NCBI RefSeq assembly: GCF_022376445.1
Contig: NW_025955017.1
Location: 1-64,000, forward strand
Reading direction: 5' to 3'
Source: Fomitopsis serialis
Taxonomy: Eukaryota > Basidiomycota > Agaricomycetes > Polyporales > Fomitopsidaceae
Length of the DNA stretch: 64,000 nt
Shown here: positions 22,600 through 34,767 of the stretch, piece after piece
Layout of the letters: the number at the start of each line of letters is the position of its first letter
Position numbering within the stretch: the first letter of the stretch is position 1
The notes under the pieces: model-generated
What the model saw: only the letters and a program-made list of their open reading frames with translations
Told to the model about the DNA's origin: nothing
Database searches by the model: none
Translations under genes and position numbers: made by a program

Positions 22600-25500
22600 C
22601 CGTAGGCAGACCCTAAACACGACCTTGTTGAGTGGGGAGGGCGGTCGTATATGGGTCTGCTTCAATTCGCGCCCTCGTCACCGCTCGACTCCTCCAGGAC
22701 CCATTCTGTGATAGCCGAGCGATGCCGGTGGCTACGGCAGGGCACGGCCAGGCTGCCGGTGGCTGGTCATAGATCCATCGCAGATATGATTGAACTGTAC
22801 TTGCCAGTGCTTACAGTATGACTGAACGGCTTGTCATGCTCTCGCGCGAATTCGTTACAGCGGTCAAATACCGCTTCAGACCCTCCTTCGTAATGCGGTC
22901 GTCGTACGGTAGTCAATACGTACAAACATCATATTGGGGTCTATTGAATGCTGCTGTAGTGAGTCGCGGTAGATATCATACTCGGAGTGAGCGGACAGAT
23001 GAGAAGGAGTAGGCATTTGAATATATGACTAGGTGAGCTGCGAGGATGAAGGAAGTGAGCGGACAGGTGAATGAACGGACCAGCGAGGAGCCAAGAATGG
23101 TCGGATGCGTGCGTGGCTGGGTGCACGGCCCGGGGCAAGTACTACAGTACGAAATCGGCTCGGTTAGATGTGCGGGCAATTATCGAGTGGGCAGGCAAGT
23201 GATATGGATGTTCGGGCAAGCGAGTGCACAAAGTTCCCTGACTCAGCGCCCACTTGCGCTCCTCCTTGAACCGGCGCCGCTCCGAGTCTGCGAGGCTCGC
23301 ACGCCGCATGCGAAGGACCGCCACCGTACGTTCCTGCGGGGTCATGCGGCCATCCAGGTCAATGGGCGACGGAACGGAGTCGAGGGACTCGGAGGGACTC
23401 GATGGAGGGTGCAGTGAGCTTGCGTAGGTGAGCGTAGATGTGATGGGGTGAGGCTACTTCGAGGCGGCAAGGATTCCGCTCGCGTTCTCTGTCCCGTTTA
23501 CAGTCTCGGTCGTCCAAGTCGTGGTGGGGTCTATGGCCGTACTCGCGCCGATGCCGTGTGCGTTCCTGCCAGTCAAACGAGACGAGCCGCACACGTCTGC
23601 TCGGTATGTGCGTCTCGCGCAGCGCGGCGGTGCGTGACCACGTCGTCGTCTTAGTCGCCTCGGTTGTCTTAGAGTCCTCGAGGGTCTTGGGGAGCGCGTC
23701 CGTGAAGACAAGCCCAGTGCCATACCAAGAACAGTGCCTACGCACTGCATGTCATCGAGGCTGCGGGAGTAGGCACAGTGCAGACAATTAGGTAGTTGTG
23801 AAGGCGAGTGGGCACAAGTGTGCAGGTGAGAAAGCGAGTGGCTGCGGATAAGTCGTTAGACGAGCGGGCAGTCGATAGAATGAGCAAGTGGGCGGGGAAA
23901 CGGGCAAGACCAGATGAGCGAGGCAAATGCGCCAGAGGCAAGTGAACAAGTGAGGAGGCGAGTGAACGCAATGTGCTAAAATGTTCATCAACAGATCTAA
24001 GGGGCACCGGCAGAGAAAGTAGATTATGTGACGCATTAAACAAGCACACACCTCGCTTTCAAACCTTCGTGCTCGCTGTGCTCGACCTCACTATTCATTC
24101 CCTCCCCAGTCTTTGCATTACCCTTGCCACCTCCAAGTTCTGCACTCGTCGTGGTCAGGGCAGATCACGTACCATGTCAATATGACGGGAGCATGGAATA
24201 CACCAGTGGATGTCGGTCTCGCTGAAGTTAGGGAAGCCGCGGGCGCACAAGTCGGCAGACGACCAGAGTGACTATAGAGTCACGCGCCTTCACCAGTGTA
24301 CGCTGCTAACGAACACTTGCATCGGTACTCCGGAGTAACGAGTTCATACATCCCCTCATTTTGGTCACGTTGATCTTGTCGAGCATGACAAGCAGTGGTA
24401 GGTGTAGGCTCCTCGAAGCGATGCCGCAGCAGAACATAGTGTCATGGGGCGAGCCAAGCCTATCGAAAAGGCGCTGTGCAATCAGAGCGGGAGCTCAAAG
24501 AATCGTAGAATCGTGGATGGCTGTATGTAGAGAGTGGGGAAGCGCAAGGGAAGTGAAAGTCACTGAGACGACCGCGTCGCCTCAGACGCGTCGCGCGCGG
24601 CGAGATTTACACGCGCGTTTCGGAGATCGACCTGCTTATGTAACTCCGCCAAAAAGTCGACCAGTGTTCGACCCGCATATTGAAACAGACTAGCGGCGAA
24701 AGAACCCGGGCGTTGCCGGAGACCTGAGAAGAGATGAGCGCTGGAGGAGGATGCGCTTCAAGGTTCTTTTGCATACATTGGCACGCCATGTCAGAAGCAC
24801 AGGCTAACTAGTGATTACAACCAAAGTCAAGGGGCGTCGCATTGACAGCGGTCCTAACCCTCAGACCTTCTCCCGTTCTCCCACCCGAACTGTTCTCAAG
24901 ACACCCCTGGTCACGATCCAGGTCGCCCAATTCCTGTAAACGACGCTCACCGCGTTCGCCGGTATATCACTTCTCATGGAGTGTGCGGGGTGTGTATCAA
25001 CTGTTGTCCATGTCATCTTGAGTTAGCTCTCACGTCATTCTGTCTCATCCAACTACCTACCGTACATCAATGGAGGTAAGTCGGATCGTCGATTAAATGG
25101 CGGATGCGTGTTCATCTGATTGTCTTCCCTCCCACAGTTTTCACTCTTGGATTGGTAGGCGTTCAACATCAATTATAGCTGCGATGGCCCGTTCAAACCC
25201 CTAACTCTCGATGTATGCACTTGACGGCCCCGGCACCAGATTACAGAAGTTGCCGCAGAGCCCTATCCTATGATCGTTGGTCGTCAGCTGCGACCCAACT
25301 CTGCTCGCTGTGTCATAGGCTAGGGTCCCCCTGCGGTCCAATTGCTGACAAGATCCGCTGCGAATAACTCTTGTAAGCCGCGGCGTCTGCTAGTCAGTTC
25401 TCATCGTTCATGCGGTTTACTTGCGTATCGGTTACAGTTCGAATTTGCTCACACCGTTCCGCTTCATCACACCTTCCCTGTGAGTTATCACTGGAGGTAT

Positions 25501-26285
25501 GTCGGTCTATCAAAGAATCCAGCAGATTCGGACGTGTGTCATCGACTAACGTAGCTCATGCCACCATCCGCAGTCTGGATGTGGTCGATGCTGTTCATTG
25601 CGGAAGACTGATTGTTGCGACTTCATGTGCGTCCATCTACATCTCTTGATAGTTCGCAGAAGCTACAGCAAATAACTACAAAACCCTCATCATGTACGTT
25701 GTTTGACCTACCATGCATATGTTCGTTCGTTCAACAATCAACACAGTCGACAGGACAGTGCAGGCGAACAAGCACGGCCTTCCAAACCGAGCGAGGATGA
25801 CTATGACGGTAGTCGTGGGCGCCCCGACTTGAGTGTGCCGATTACTTTGAGAGCAGCCCTCAAGCTCAAGTCTCGAGAAGTACCTGATAGCGGCCGAGCG
25901 TTTGTGACAGATTGATATGATCTCAAACGCAACGCTGATTATTCCGTCCGTTCAGGACTTCTAATCTGTTGGATCCGTATCCGTATGCTTCGGGTTCAGG
26001 TCCATGGTGCCAATAGAGGCAGGGGATTCGTACACTGCGGAAGGCGCAGATAAAGATTTGGAGCCTTGGAACCCCCCTTTACGCGGCTTCGAGCGCTAGG
26101 GAATCATCGAGAGTCTTTCAATTCTGATCAGTTCGATTTCGAGGGCCGTCAATGAGACGGGTACATCCGCAAACCTTGTCGACAACCTATCAATGGTGTC
26201 CGAAAGCACGTTAGGCACGCTGCATAGCATACTTATATGAGTCGACGTCTCAGAATCTGCACGTCGCACCGCGCTCTAGGACACA
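22600..26285. other. Gene-poor accessory stretch
   Basis: About 3.7 kb with no recognised gene. It contains GAGTG-rich degenerate repeats (listed separately) at about 23.0-23.25 and 23.75-23.98 kb. Elsewhere I see only short open frames. A frame ending at 25915 has an acidic, Lys-rich C-terminal look but no family motif. The sequence resembles decayed duplicates and repeat debris. Confidence 0.45.
23030..23980. repeat. Degenerate GCGAGTG/GGGCAAG-type tandem repeat blocks
   Basis: Two blocks (about 23030-23250 and 23780-23975) are built from loosely repeated words such as GAGTGGGCA, GCGAGTG, GGGCAAG and GTGAGCGGACAG, spaced irregularly at roughly 10-20 bases. The unit is too degraded to define a consensus length by eye. 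It looks like an old minisatellite. The strand bias (G/A-rich on plus) is strong. Confidence 0.45.
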
Positions 26286-27954
26286 ATGTCAAGTGTTCCA
26301 GCGGAAGTAATACCTGCATTGAGAAGCGCGTAAGACGGCCTCTCTTTGTATGTCGCTCACAATACATTAAGACTAATCACGCAGGTTTGTGGAAACCTGC
26401 CTTTATGGAGCAATCATCGGTTAGTCTTCGAGAACTGCATATGCGCTGTCTGTGATTAATAATTATAATGCTGTGTTCTAGCATTCCTGACCTACGACTA
26501 CGTTCTGACGCTTGGCGATGAAATCGAGTTCTTCTGGCGCAAAGGATCAGTGGCCGCCAGGGTCGTTTTCTTCTTGCTGCGATTATCTGTCCTTGGGATC
26601 ATCGTAACAACTTTCCTTGACAACTACGTCCCAAATTTCGGGAACTCTGTGAGTAAATCTTCACTCTGGCAGCATCGCCAAAATGCCGATTTTACCTGAT
26701 GCGGGAAAGGTCACGACGTGAGATCAGCTTTTTGCGTATTCAATAGGATATCAGTCCTTACATTTGGATGTTCTAGGTGCTCTGCTGTAGTCAACTCAAG
26801 TAACGCACTCTGGGCTACTGCGATGGTGCTCATATCCTGTCAGGTGTTGCGAGGTTCAGATCCTCAGATATCCACTGACAACTTCGTGACTCTGTACAGC
26901 TATTGCCGCTGTTCGTGCATACGTTGTCACCAGTGGCCAGTGGCATTGGACAGTTATAGCGTCAGTGTTTGGCCTATCAAGCGCTGCTCTCACTGTGGTG
27001 CGCATACAGTCTCTGTTCAGAACAAGACGACGCTGACATTAGCCCAACATACTCTGATACCAAGTTTCTCATATCCCAAGCTCACTATCGGGTTGATGAA
27101 ATCCAATCCTCTTGGATATGCAGTGTGTCAACGAACGTCTCCGCGTCGTTCAACACAACGTGAGCTGTACGAGTCACAATTGCTGACGAATCATCACTGA
27201 CTTTGAGTCATGATTTGCAGAGGTATTTGACTCACATCGAAGCACTATGATTTCTCATGACTTCACTCGTTCAGCGACTATCATTGTCGTCTTATGCAAC
27301 ATTCTGGCCGATCTAATCGTCATTATTGTAACGTGGGTGCACATGTCAGGATTAATCAGACTCCAAGGGTGGAGACACTGGCAGTCGAGTACCCGTTCCA
27401 TTGTCTGGCTTCTATTCAGAGATGGTAAGCCCCTAAATAGAAGCAGTTGGAGGCTACATTCGTTGATTACGAACTTCCCAACGATGTGTTACAGGGACCT
27501 TCTACTTTGTGTATGTTCCTGTTCTACTGATATCATACCGTCAATAACCCTGCATCAGAGCTGTGTTCTCAGTGAATCTCCTCGTTTTCATCGCCGGCGT
27601 GTGCTTCCACGTACTAGTAAGTACCAAACTCCCAAATGATCGTTCACACAATGACGTATTGCAATTCAGAACATTGATTATCTTGCTAGCCTGGACACGC
27701 CGCAAGTCTCTCCATTCAAGTTCTATTACCGCAAAGGCTGATAACATGGTCGCAGACTGCAATCGGTGTTGATGTATCGATTTCTGATCAATTTGCGGGA
27801 AACGTCCGATCGCGCATACATCGGGTCCCAAAGCACATCCGGCGACATTGATCGGCTTCCAAATACTACTATCGAGGCGTCCTCCCTTAGATTCGAACAA
27901 GTGCACACAGTCAACAGTGAGCAGGCGACAGGTGTGTTCAATGCAATTGCTTGA
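26286..27954 (+). CDS. DUF6533 seven-helix membrane protein, copy 4
   Basis: Third member of the copies 3-4-5 subgroup; membrane protein of unknown function. The proposed start at 26286 is followed by a short first exon with a GTAAGA donor near 26329. A second exon after a GCAG acceptor at about 26384 reads F-V-E-T-C-L-Y-G-A-I-I-G. The core exon after TTCTAG at about 26482 reads Y-D-Y-V-L-T-L-G-D-E-I-E-F-F-W, then hydrophobic helices. Later exons carry a helix with V-R-A-Y-V-V (about 26910) and a final exon with L-I-N-L-R-E-T and a polar tail ending at 27954. The core exon is in frame, unlike copy 3. It lies between the two copies of the direct duplication but is not part of it, and is more diverged. 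Confidence 0.76.
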
Positions 27955-30089
27955 TAAGCTCTGACCGTGACCGTGGACCCAACCTCAAATCTAGGCAGCA
28001 GTGGAGAACAACTCGATGTCGATGGGGCGAACGCCGATGATATCACCGGATGCAGCAGCACTGCTTAATGGGTTTGTCGGTTTTCATGGACAGGCAATTA
28101 CCGGGCCATTCCTCGACGCAAAACTATTTCTCAATCTCTCGAAAGCCTGAAAGAATGATGCAGATGTAATGAGCTAGTCGGGAATCGAGGCCTGCATTCG
28201 TGCTATGTAGCGAGTAGGCGATGGTATTGTCACTATGATACGGGGACGCCGCATCTCAGTCGATACTTGAAGCTCGAAGACCAGGACGACCCGACGCAAT
28301 AGCGCTCAATGGCCAGAGGCATGGTTGAACCGTGAATTTCCTCTCGCTTCCGGAACGGTTACAGTAGCCAGTATCACACGATGGAGAGCCATCATGCATG
28401 CCTCCGAGTCTAGGGGACGAGCTGACCGTGCGCGTGTAAGTTTCCTTCTTATTCGAGTCTGTCAGTGGTCATATTCATTGCTGTCACGCTTGCCTCGATA
28501 TCAAGCTTGAGCGCTGCCAATTCCGTATCGGTGGCATGTGAGTCTCTCAGTTACGTGATCCTCGTAGTCCGAGTTGACACCATCATTAGCGACCGCAATC
28601 TGAAACTTCTCCGTCAGCGTCGAAACCGGCCACTAACATCATCTCGGTATGCCCTTCATAACCGCTAAAGATTACTCTGTGTCGAGAATGACTATCATGT
28701 CTGCCTAGGAAAGATTGCGCGACCAGAAGTCATCAATCTGTGCTCCGGTCGCAGCAGTCACAGTGCGCACCATGGGTTTAGTAGCAATACACTTCCGACG
28801 GTCCGAGGGCATGGGTCATTGAAGTTGAAATTCTTGAGTGGACGCCGTACGTGCAGGTGAGCTTGTTGTCTCTACTGTTGCCTTGTGGGTTCTGTGATTG
28901 TTCGAGTTTTTTCCAGGGCTGGATCATTAGTGTTTCACCATCGGCGCTGCTCAACTGACCGGCCCCTCCTTGCAGCCATTGACTCATATTCGAGTACGTG
29001 ACGCCAATTCACTTCTGCCATGTGGCGCGACTGAAATGATAGTGGCATTCAGGCTTGTGGGTCGACATGTTCGGTACGCAATTGAACCGTGGTTCTGTCA
29101 CAGCCGCGGTAGAGTGTTTTAAATGAATAGAAGAAGCATGACCCATAGCATCCGTTCGAATCATTGAAATGACGCCCTAGGATTTCTGCCACTAGCAAAA
29201 GGTAGCGTCGCAGAAGCTGGCATGGGGACCAATGGCAATTTGACGAGTCTTTCATTTGCGCCCAAACCGCAGACGTCCAATCGCCGCCGCCGTCTCGTCG
29301 AAGTCGCTGCACATGCTGAGTACTCCGTATACGGTCACTTGGATTTCAGATCTCATTGCCAGTGTCTGCATCGCACTGGCACAAATGGCACACGTCAGGA
29401 TTCCGCGCCAAATGCAAAAGCCGCAGAAGTCATCTCGATGAGAAGCCGAGTCACTTTGTACACTGACCGATGAATGGCCCACAACTCAATGCTCCGCCCC
29501 TCAGTACCGGAGCAAAACCCGGTTTCCGCGTGGCTCTCAAATTCTGCCATATGCTCGCACGGCCTCCGGAGTCCGTGGTCCTGATTGCTGCTTGTACAAG
29601 TGAGTCGGGGACTTTGAAATGACATCCTTAATAGACAACATGGCTCGTACTTCAAGTTGTCCACACAGCCGCATGGCTTGGACCTCAATATGTTGCTTGT
29701 TCGTTGATTGCTGGCCAGGTGTCTGGCTGCGTTATCATTCTGCTCGCGGTTTTGTGAACTATCACGGTCTCAAGCATCGCTTCTATGAGACAGATAGTGT
29801 CCCGTATAACTACCGAAGTAGGCGGCAACGCGGCCCGTGGACGGTACGCAAAGTCGGTTGACGCATCCGTTGTTTGCTAGCTGTCTCCGATCACTACTGC
29901 AGCTTCAGATATTAATCCCAAAGTGGCACGCAATCTTCGCTACTCACTCGTTTTCGAGGCAAGATGCTGATCCGTTATGAAGCAAACTCTGTCAACCATC
30001 GTCGCGAGCTGCCTGAAGACCCATGCCAGACAGTATATAGGTCCGCTGCAGTGGATCTGACGTGTCCTCGATAAGCATCCCAGTGCACG
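27955..30089. other. Unrecognised stretch between DUF6533 copies 4 and 5
   Basis: About 2.1 kb without a recognised gene. Short open frames on both strands near 28.4 and 29.2-29.5 kb have hydrophobic pieces but no motif I can place. From about 29750 the sequence matches about 19850 onward and forms the left edge of the second duplication copy, with the copy 5 promoter. Confidence 0.45.
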
Positions 30090-31783
30090 ATGTCGGGCCT
30101 CCCATCCACAGATACTATAGCTGCTATGAGCTCGTGAGTGGACCAGTTTTTCATTTATTGCATATGCGATGATATGCCTGACTACGCTCACCGCAGCTTT
30201 GTTCAGAATTGTGTTATTACAGTGACCACCGGTACGTGCATCAGTAGCGTGCTCAGGCTGGACATCCATCATTATCTGACCATGAATCATGGCTCTAGCC
30301 TTCCTAGTGTATGATTATGTTCTTACGCTCGGAAGCGAAGTCGAGCTCTATTGGTGCCAACGAGGAGCTCCGGTCAATAAAGCAGTGTTCTTCCTTCTGC
30401 GGATGTCTATCCTTGGAACCGTACTTGCGAACATCCTGAGTACATACATGCCCCAGATGACTGTGAGTGCCCCTTATGAGCGGCGCTGTCCAAATGCTGA
30501 CTGTTATCGATACAAGCTTGGGAGGTGGGTGATACACAATTGAGTCGATTCAAACGACTCTTCTTACATCGGAGCGTCTAGTTGTGAAGCTGCGTACACA
30601 TCTAACACGGCATTCTGGTTCATTGGAACTCTTGTCATCACGGGTGAGAGTGCTGTCATTGGAAGGGTTTGAGACATGCACTGAATCCCGGGTCATGATC
30701 TGGCCACTTCAGCCGTCACTGCTATACGTGTATACGTAATAAATGAAGGCAAATGGACTTGGACCGCTGTCACTTTGATTCTAAACTCATTCAACATTGG
30801 CTGGAATGGTGTACGTTTCGACCGTTCTCTCAATGGACTAAGAATTGACACCTCACTCATACAATTTCAAGTACACTACCTATGCAACTTCGTACCAGCT
30901 CGTCATGTCTGGAGACTCGTGGGCTTGTGAAATATCAGAGGCCATGCCCGCGGAACTAAACACAATGTATGTAACACTCCCGCCTCGAGGGTTTGCCACT
31001 GACCGTCGGATTCGATAGAGGTACAGTACTACCTGGTCTAGCCACGGGCTCACTCGTCTTCATGTCTCATGGCCTCGTTTTCAAGGGTCATTGCTTTCGC
31101 TGATATGTGGCATGTTGGCCGACATGGTCCTTATCATCGTGACGTGGGTATGCACATTCCACCATGTCAGAGCCCAACGGAGAACGCGACTATGGTCGCG
31201 TTCCATTGCCTGGCTTCTATTCAGAGATGGTCGGTACTATTTGCCGCTACTCATAGGGATGTGATGAACTGAAGATGCCGTTCCACGCCGATTTCATACA
31301 GGAAATATGTACTTTCTGTGCGTATTTTTGAACTGATAGCTCTGGCGTCGACGGTCACTGACGCCGTCTTAGAGCGATGTTTTCTCTAAATCTCGTCGTT
31401 TGTGTGATTGGCGCATGGTCCAACGTACGTCACGATCCCCATACCTGGTGAACTTTGACACTCAGGCTGATAACATGTCCTGCTTAGAATCTCACCTGGA
31501 TTAGTAACTTCATCCTGCCGTGAGTGTCCTTTGACATCACGGATACTTATGTCATACTCGCACTGGCAGCCTCCAACTGGTCCTGATGACTCGGCTTTTG
31601 ATCAACTTGCGGGAGGCGTCCCGGTCTGGGGGCAACCTCATTATAGGACCCCAAAGCACGCCTGCTGAGAGCTGGGATCGGTCTGATCCCGCCATCGAAT
31701 ATTCGGCTCTTAGGTTCCGTGACGGCCGCTCTCTCAGAGATGATGAAGAAACGCGTGCGTTCATCGTTGCGACTCTTATTTGA
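30090..31783 (+). CDS. DUF6533 seven-helix membrane protein, copy 5
   Basis: Closest relative of copy 3 and the better preserved of the two. Start at 30090; the first exon ends at a GTGAGT donor near 30132. The second exon reads S-F-V-Q-N-C-V. The core exon (about 30296-30450) reads F-L-V-Y-D-Y-V-L-T-L-G-S-E-V-E-L-Y-W and continues in frame into two helices, where copy 3 is shifted. The exon near 30720 reads A-I-R-V-Y-V-I. The helix exon near 30870-30965 reads Y-A-T-S-Y-Q-L-V-M-S-G-D-S-W. The final exon reads L-L-I-N-L-R-E-A-S with an acidic tail to 31783. Probably a functional seven-helix protein of unknown role. Confidence 0.78.
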
Positions 31784-32299
31784 GGTTGCAAGTGGGCTCA
31801 AATCTGGGCTTCAGGTGACAATCAAATGGAGACCGGAGGCTCAGGCAACGACACCGATGATGACACCCCCTAGATGGTTGCCAGCTACAGCATAGCTGTC
31901 GCGACCTAAGGAGCGGAAGTGGTCTTTGTGCTATGTATGGAGCGAAGAAGAACACACTCGCCTTCGTCGTATTCTCTTGTAGCCACCAATCGATATATGT
32001 TCTATGTGTGTGGAAGTCGTGGAAATATGATCGTAATATACATTGCGAAGATGCTGTGTATAACTTAGCGTGTAGAAGAACAAGAACGAAAGCGACGTGG
32101 AGGGTATAATGATACACAGCAGCACGGACGGTCCAGGTTCGGGGCGTGCGATGGGTGACTAGCGGGATACAAACATAGAGAAGAGCGAACGCGCGATCGG
32201 AATAGAACCGGCGAAAAGCACGAGCAAGTCCAGCGCTCGTGGTGAGATGCAACGATGACGGTCGACGCCGCCGGACGAATGAGAAGGGAAAGGGAGGTT
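31784..32299. other. Conserved non-coding flank, right copy
   Basis: Tail-to-tail region between DUF6533 copy 5 and the MYND gene, similar along most of its length to 21880-22307. One insertion of about 60 bases (around 31975-32030) is present here and absent from the left copy. No conserved protein motif is seen. Confidence 0.5.
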
Positions 32300-33267
32300 T
32301 CATCCGTAGACGATCCTGCGCAAGCAATTAGCTTTGATGCAGGAGAAGGGCGGCAGACAGAACACGCACCCCCTCGGCGTCGTCGAGATGGGCTTGAAGT
32401 CTATCCGGCCGGAGTCGACGAAGTGTCGGAGAACGTCAGACCAGTCGTCCCGGGAGTCCCAAGAGATTTTGCCGGGTGCGTCGACCTCCACGGGCATGAC
32501 TTGGCTGATGTCGCCGCATTGGACAAGGATGACGGCGGTGCCGATGCCACCCGAGCGACGACACCGGTCCTCGCGTCGCTGAATGTCAGCGCCCACGAGT
32601 GGGTCGTTGTCGGTGACGTATGTACGAGGGACAACATGTGTGCCCTTGATGGAGAAGCTACAGATCCAACCATGAGAATCGCCACTACAACGGTATCATA
32701 GCCCGCAGCTACTCACCGACGGACTGCGTCGGATGCCGATGGGTTGTATCTCAACTCGACGAGGAGCGCGTTCTGGCGGACATTCGAAGGGATGCGCCTC
32801 AGTTGAAGCGCCTGGAAGCCCGCCCAGCCAAGAAGTGTTGAATGTGCTGAGACGAATTTGCGCAGGCTCTTGACGAGATTCTCGTCGGGTGCACCTGGCT
32901 GTTTCGCGGTTGCGATCTGGCCGGCGGTATGTTGGCAGATCTGTTTATGTGAGGACCAGTGCATCTTCTGGCACTCCTGAGACTAAGCAGGCAGTCAGCT
33001 CAGAGCTTCGATGCGGCCCCGACTGAAGCCTATACTCACGCAGTATTGGGTGGTCATCTGAATCGGGAAGAACTTCAGTCATGTCGATCGTTAGGAGAGT
33101 ATGTCGGAGTGACTCACACATCCACCACACAAGCGGAAGCGAGCCCCAGAAGGTTGTTCGATTGCACCGCATTGGTCGCATAGTCGGTAGCCCCTCTGTT
33201 TCTGGGGAGCGTGGGAGGGGGCATTGAAGTAGTTAGCAGCGGCGGGCTGTACGTAGATCGCGGCCAT
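32300..33267 (-). CDS. MYND-type zinc finger protein
   Basis: Basidiomycete protein with an N-terminal MYND zinc finger, a fold usually used for protein-protein contacts. Four exons are read. Exon 1 (33267-33118, exactly 50 codons) has L-C-D-Q-C-G and L-C-G-G-C. A tiny exon (M-T-T-Q-Y-C) follows, then an exon beginning S-Q-E-C-Q-K-M-H-W-S-S-H-K-Q-I-C. Together these give the full set of seven Cys and one His zinc ligands. After an intron near 32706-32650 the last exon encodes a C-terminal domain with D-D-W-S-D-V-L-R-H-F-V-D and ends at 32300. All splice sites are canonical and the frame is intact, which makes it one of the cleanest genes in the window. It is convergent with DUF6533 copy 5. 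A fragment of a duplicate lies at 22308-22590. The molecular role is unknown. Confidence 0.88.
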
Positions 33268-34767
33268 TGTTGGTTAGTGGGCGATGTCCCTGAAACCACT
33301 AGGAGATGATACTGACCGAGTCACTCTGGCCAACATTTTATACTCTGAGCCCGAGTTACGGCGAGCGTGCAATTGTGCAGTCGGTGCGAGCAGAGTTGGC
33401 GGTAATTGTGAGGTGCATGCCACCGCCTGCCAAATCAGGCGAGCGAGATCGCCGATGCGCGCCTTGTCTTTTTGTCTTTGACCCCTCCGCTGCCGAGTCA
33501 AATTCGCCCGCTATTGTCTCGCCCTGCATTCGCGAAGCAATCTTCGCCTCGCTCCTCCGCAAAACAAAAAGATCCATCGCGAGCACCACGCTCGTCCGCC
33601 TCCAACACAAAAACCTCTATCGCCCGTCTTTTTGTTTCTGGATCGCAATTTCATCGCCTCGGGATTCCATGCCTCGGCAACCACGATGCTCGAGCAGAGA
33701 CAGCCTGCCCCATACAGCAATTCGAACAGGACCAGCACCGAGATGCTGGTCTCTTTGACGCAGAATGTGGCTCAAGGTTGTGGTCCGTGTGGAGACATCC
33801 TTCAACGGACATGTTCCACTGCTTCGTTGAACTGCCAACAGGTGGTCACCTAGGCCCCAGAGGGAATTATCAGTCTGAATCTAGTGGATGTACTCCTCTT
33901 ACAACGTATCTGCCCAAGGTCTAGGCTTGATGGCGCGGCCCAGTGGCCACTACTAGTAGTATCTGGCACGACGCAGGAGAGATGCAACATTGTAACGATC
34001 GCATGTCGATCTGGCTCGAGGTTCCAGAAGCACTTCTTCTCGCAATGGCTTTGATCTGCTCAGAGTGGACGCACATTCGCCCGATGGGCCTCCGGGCTCT
34101 CACTTGCTTCCGATGAGTGGATCAACGGTGTGTGGTCTCGACTCAACAGCAGGCGTTCCTCGTGGCCGCCTTCGAAGGCTTTAGAATTGACGTTCTCGGT
34201 AGATTCCATCGTTATCCGAGGACTTCGCGTTCTTGCATCGGCGAGTCACAGGACGGAGTCCTGGAATCTCATGCCATACACACAGCTGAGTTACGAGTGC
34301 TCTATTGTCCCAGAAAACGCAGGACTTCGGGTGCATATCTGCTTCCGCTTCTAAGGTTGTATTCTCGCAGCCTTGGGCCCCTTCATACACCAGGACAATA
34401 GGTCTTCACGTTCCCAAGACGACGAGCCTTGATTTGACGGTATGTGTTTCCCGCGACGCTTGCTTACCGCTAACATCTGTGCAGGCGCCTAGCCATCCTT
34501 CGTCTCATGCTTTGACATACTTGTCCGATGTATACATGTCAGAGAAAGTATCGAAGGCATGCAAAGAAATGAAAAAGGTGAGGCGTGACAGACACAACCA
34601 GAGTGGCAAGTCCGAATATCGGCAAATGACTTCACTGGCAAGTCTCGAATCTCTATAGTCCAGAGACCCGTTCAGATCCAACGGTTTCCAGCATTCCGTA
34701 TACAGCCGTGAATTCCTCCGTGTAGATAGATACATGCTTCTGTTACTGCTATATTCTCTATTTCGCC
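33268..34767. other. Unrecognised stretch between the MYND and oxygenase genes
   Basis: About 1.5 kb holding the MYND promoter and the 3' side of the oxygenase gene. Overlapping open frames of up to 150 codons at 33.3-33.9 kb on both strands lack a motif. A frame near 34130-34354 looks protein-like but is not assignable. Confidence 0.45.

Larger units (their letters stand above)
19850..22600. repeat. Direct segmental duplication, left copy
   Basis: Direct repeat of about 2.8 kb, paired with about 29750-32620. It contains DUF6533 copy 3, the 3' flank and the tail-to-tail MYND gene fragment. The two copies share exon order, intergenic words and the long flank at 21.88-22.3 kb. Small indels distinguish them. 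Boundaries are estimated by eye. Confidence 0.7.
29750..32620. repeat. Direct segmental duplication, right copy
   Basis: Partner of about 19850-22600 in the same orientation. It contains DUF6533 copy 5 with an intact core, the shared flank, and the 3' exon of the complete MYND gene. The MYND gene continues past 32620 to 33267, whereas the left copy loses similarity there. This copy therefore looks like the donor, or the better preserved one. Confidence 0.7.

Noticed and set aside
21883..32327. Minus-strand frames of about 170-180 codons in both duplication flanks (21883-22392 and 31776-32327)
   Set aside because: The DNA is conserved as a duplicate, but the frames differ between copies by indels, and the 3' part overlaps MYND exon sequence in another frame. 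Better explained as a shared non-coding flank.
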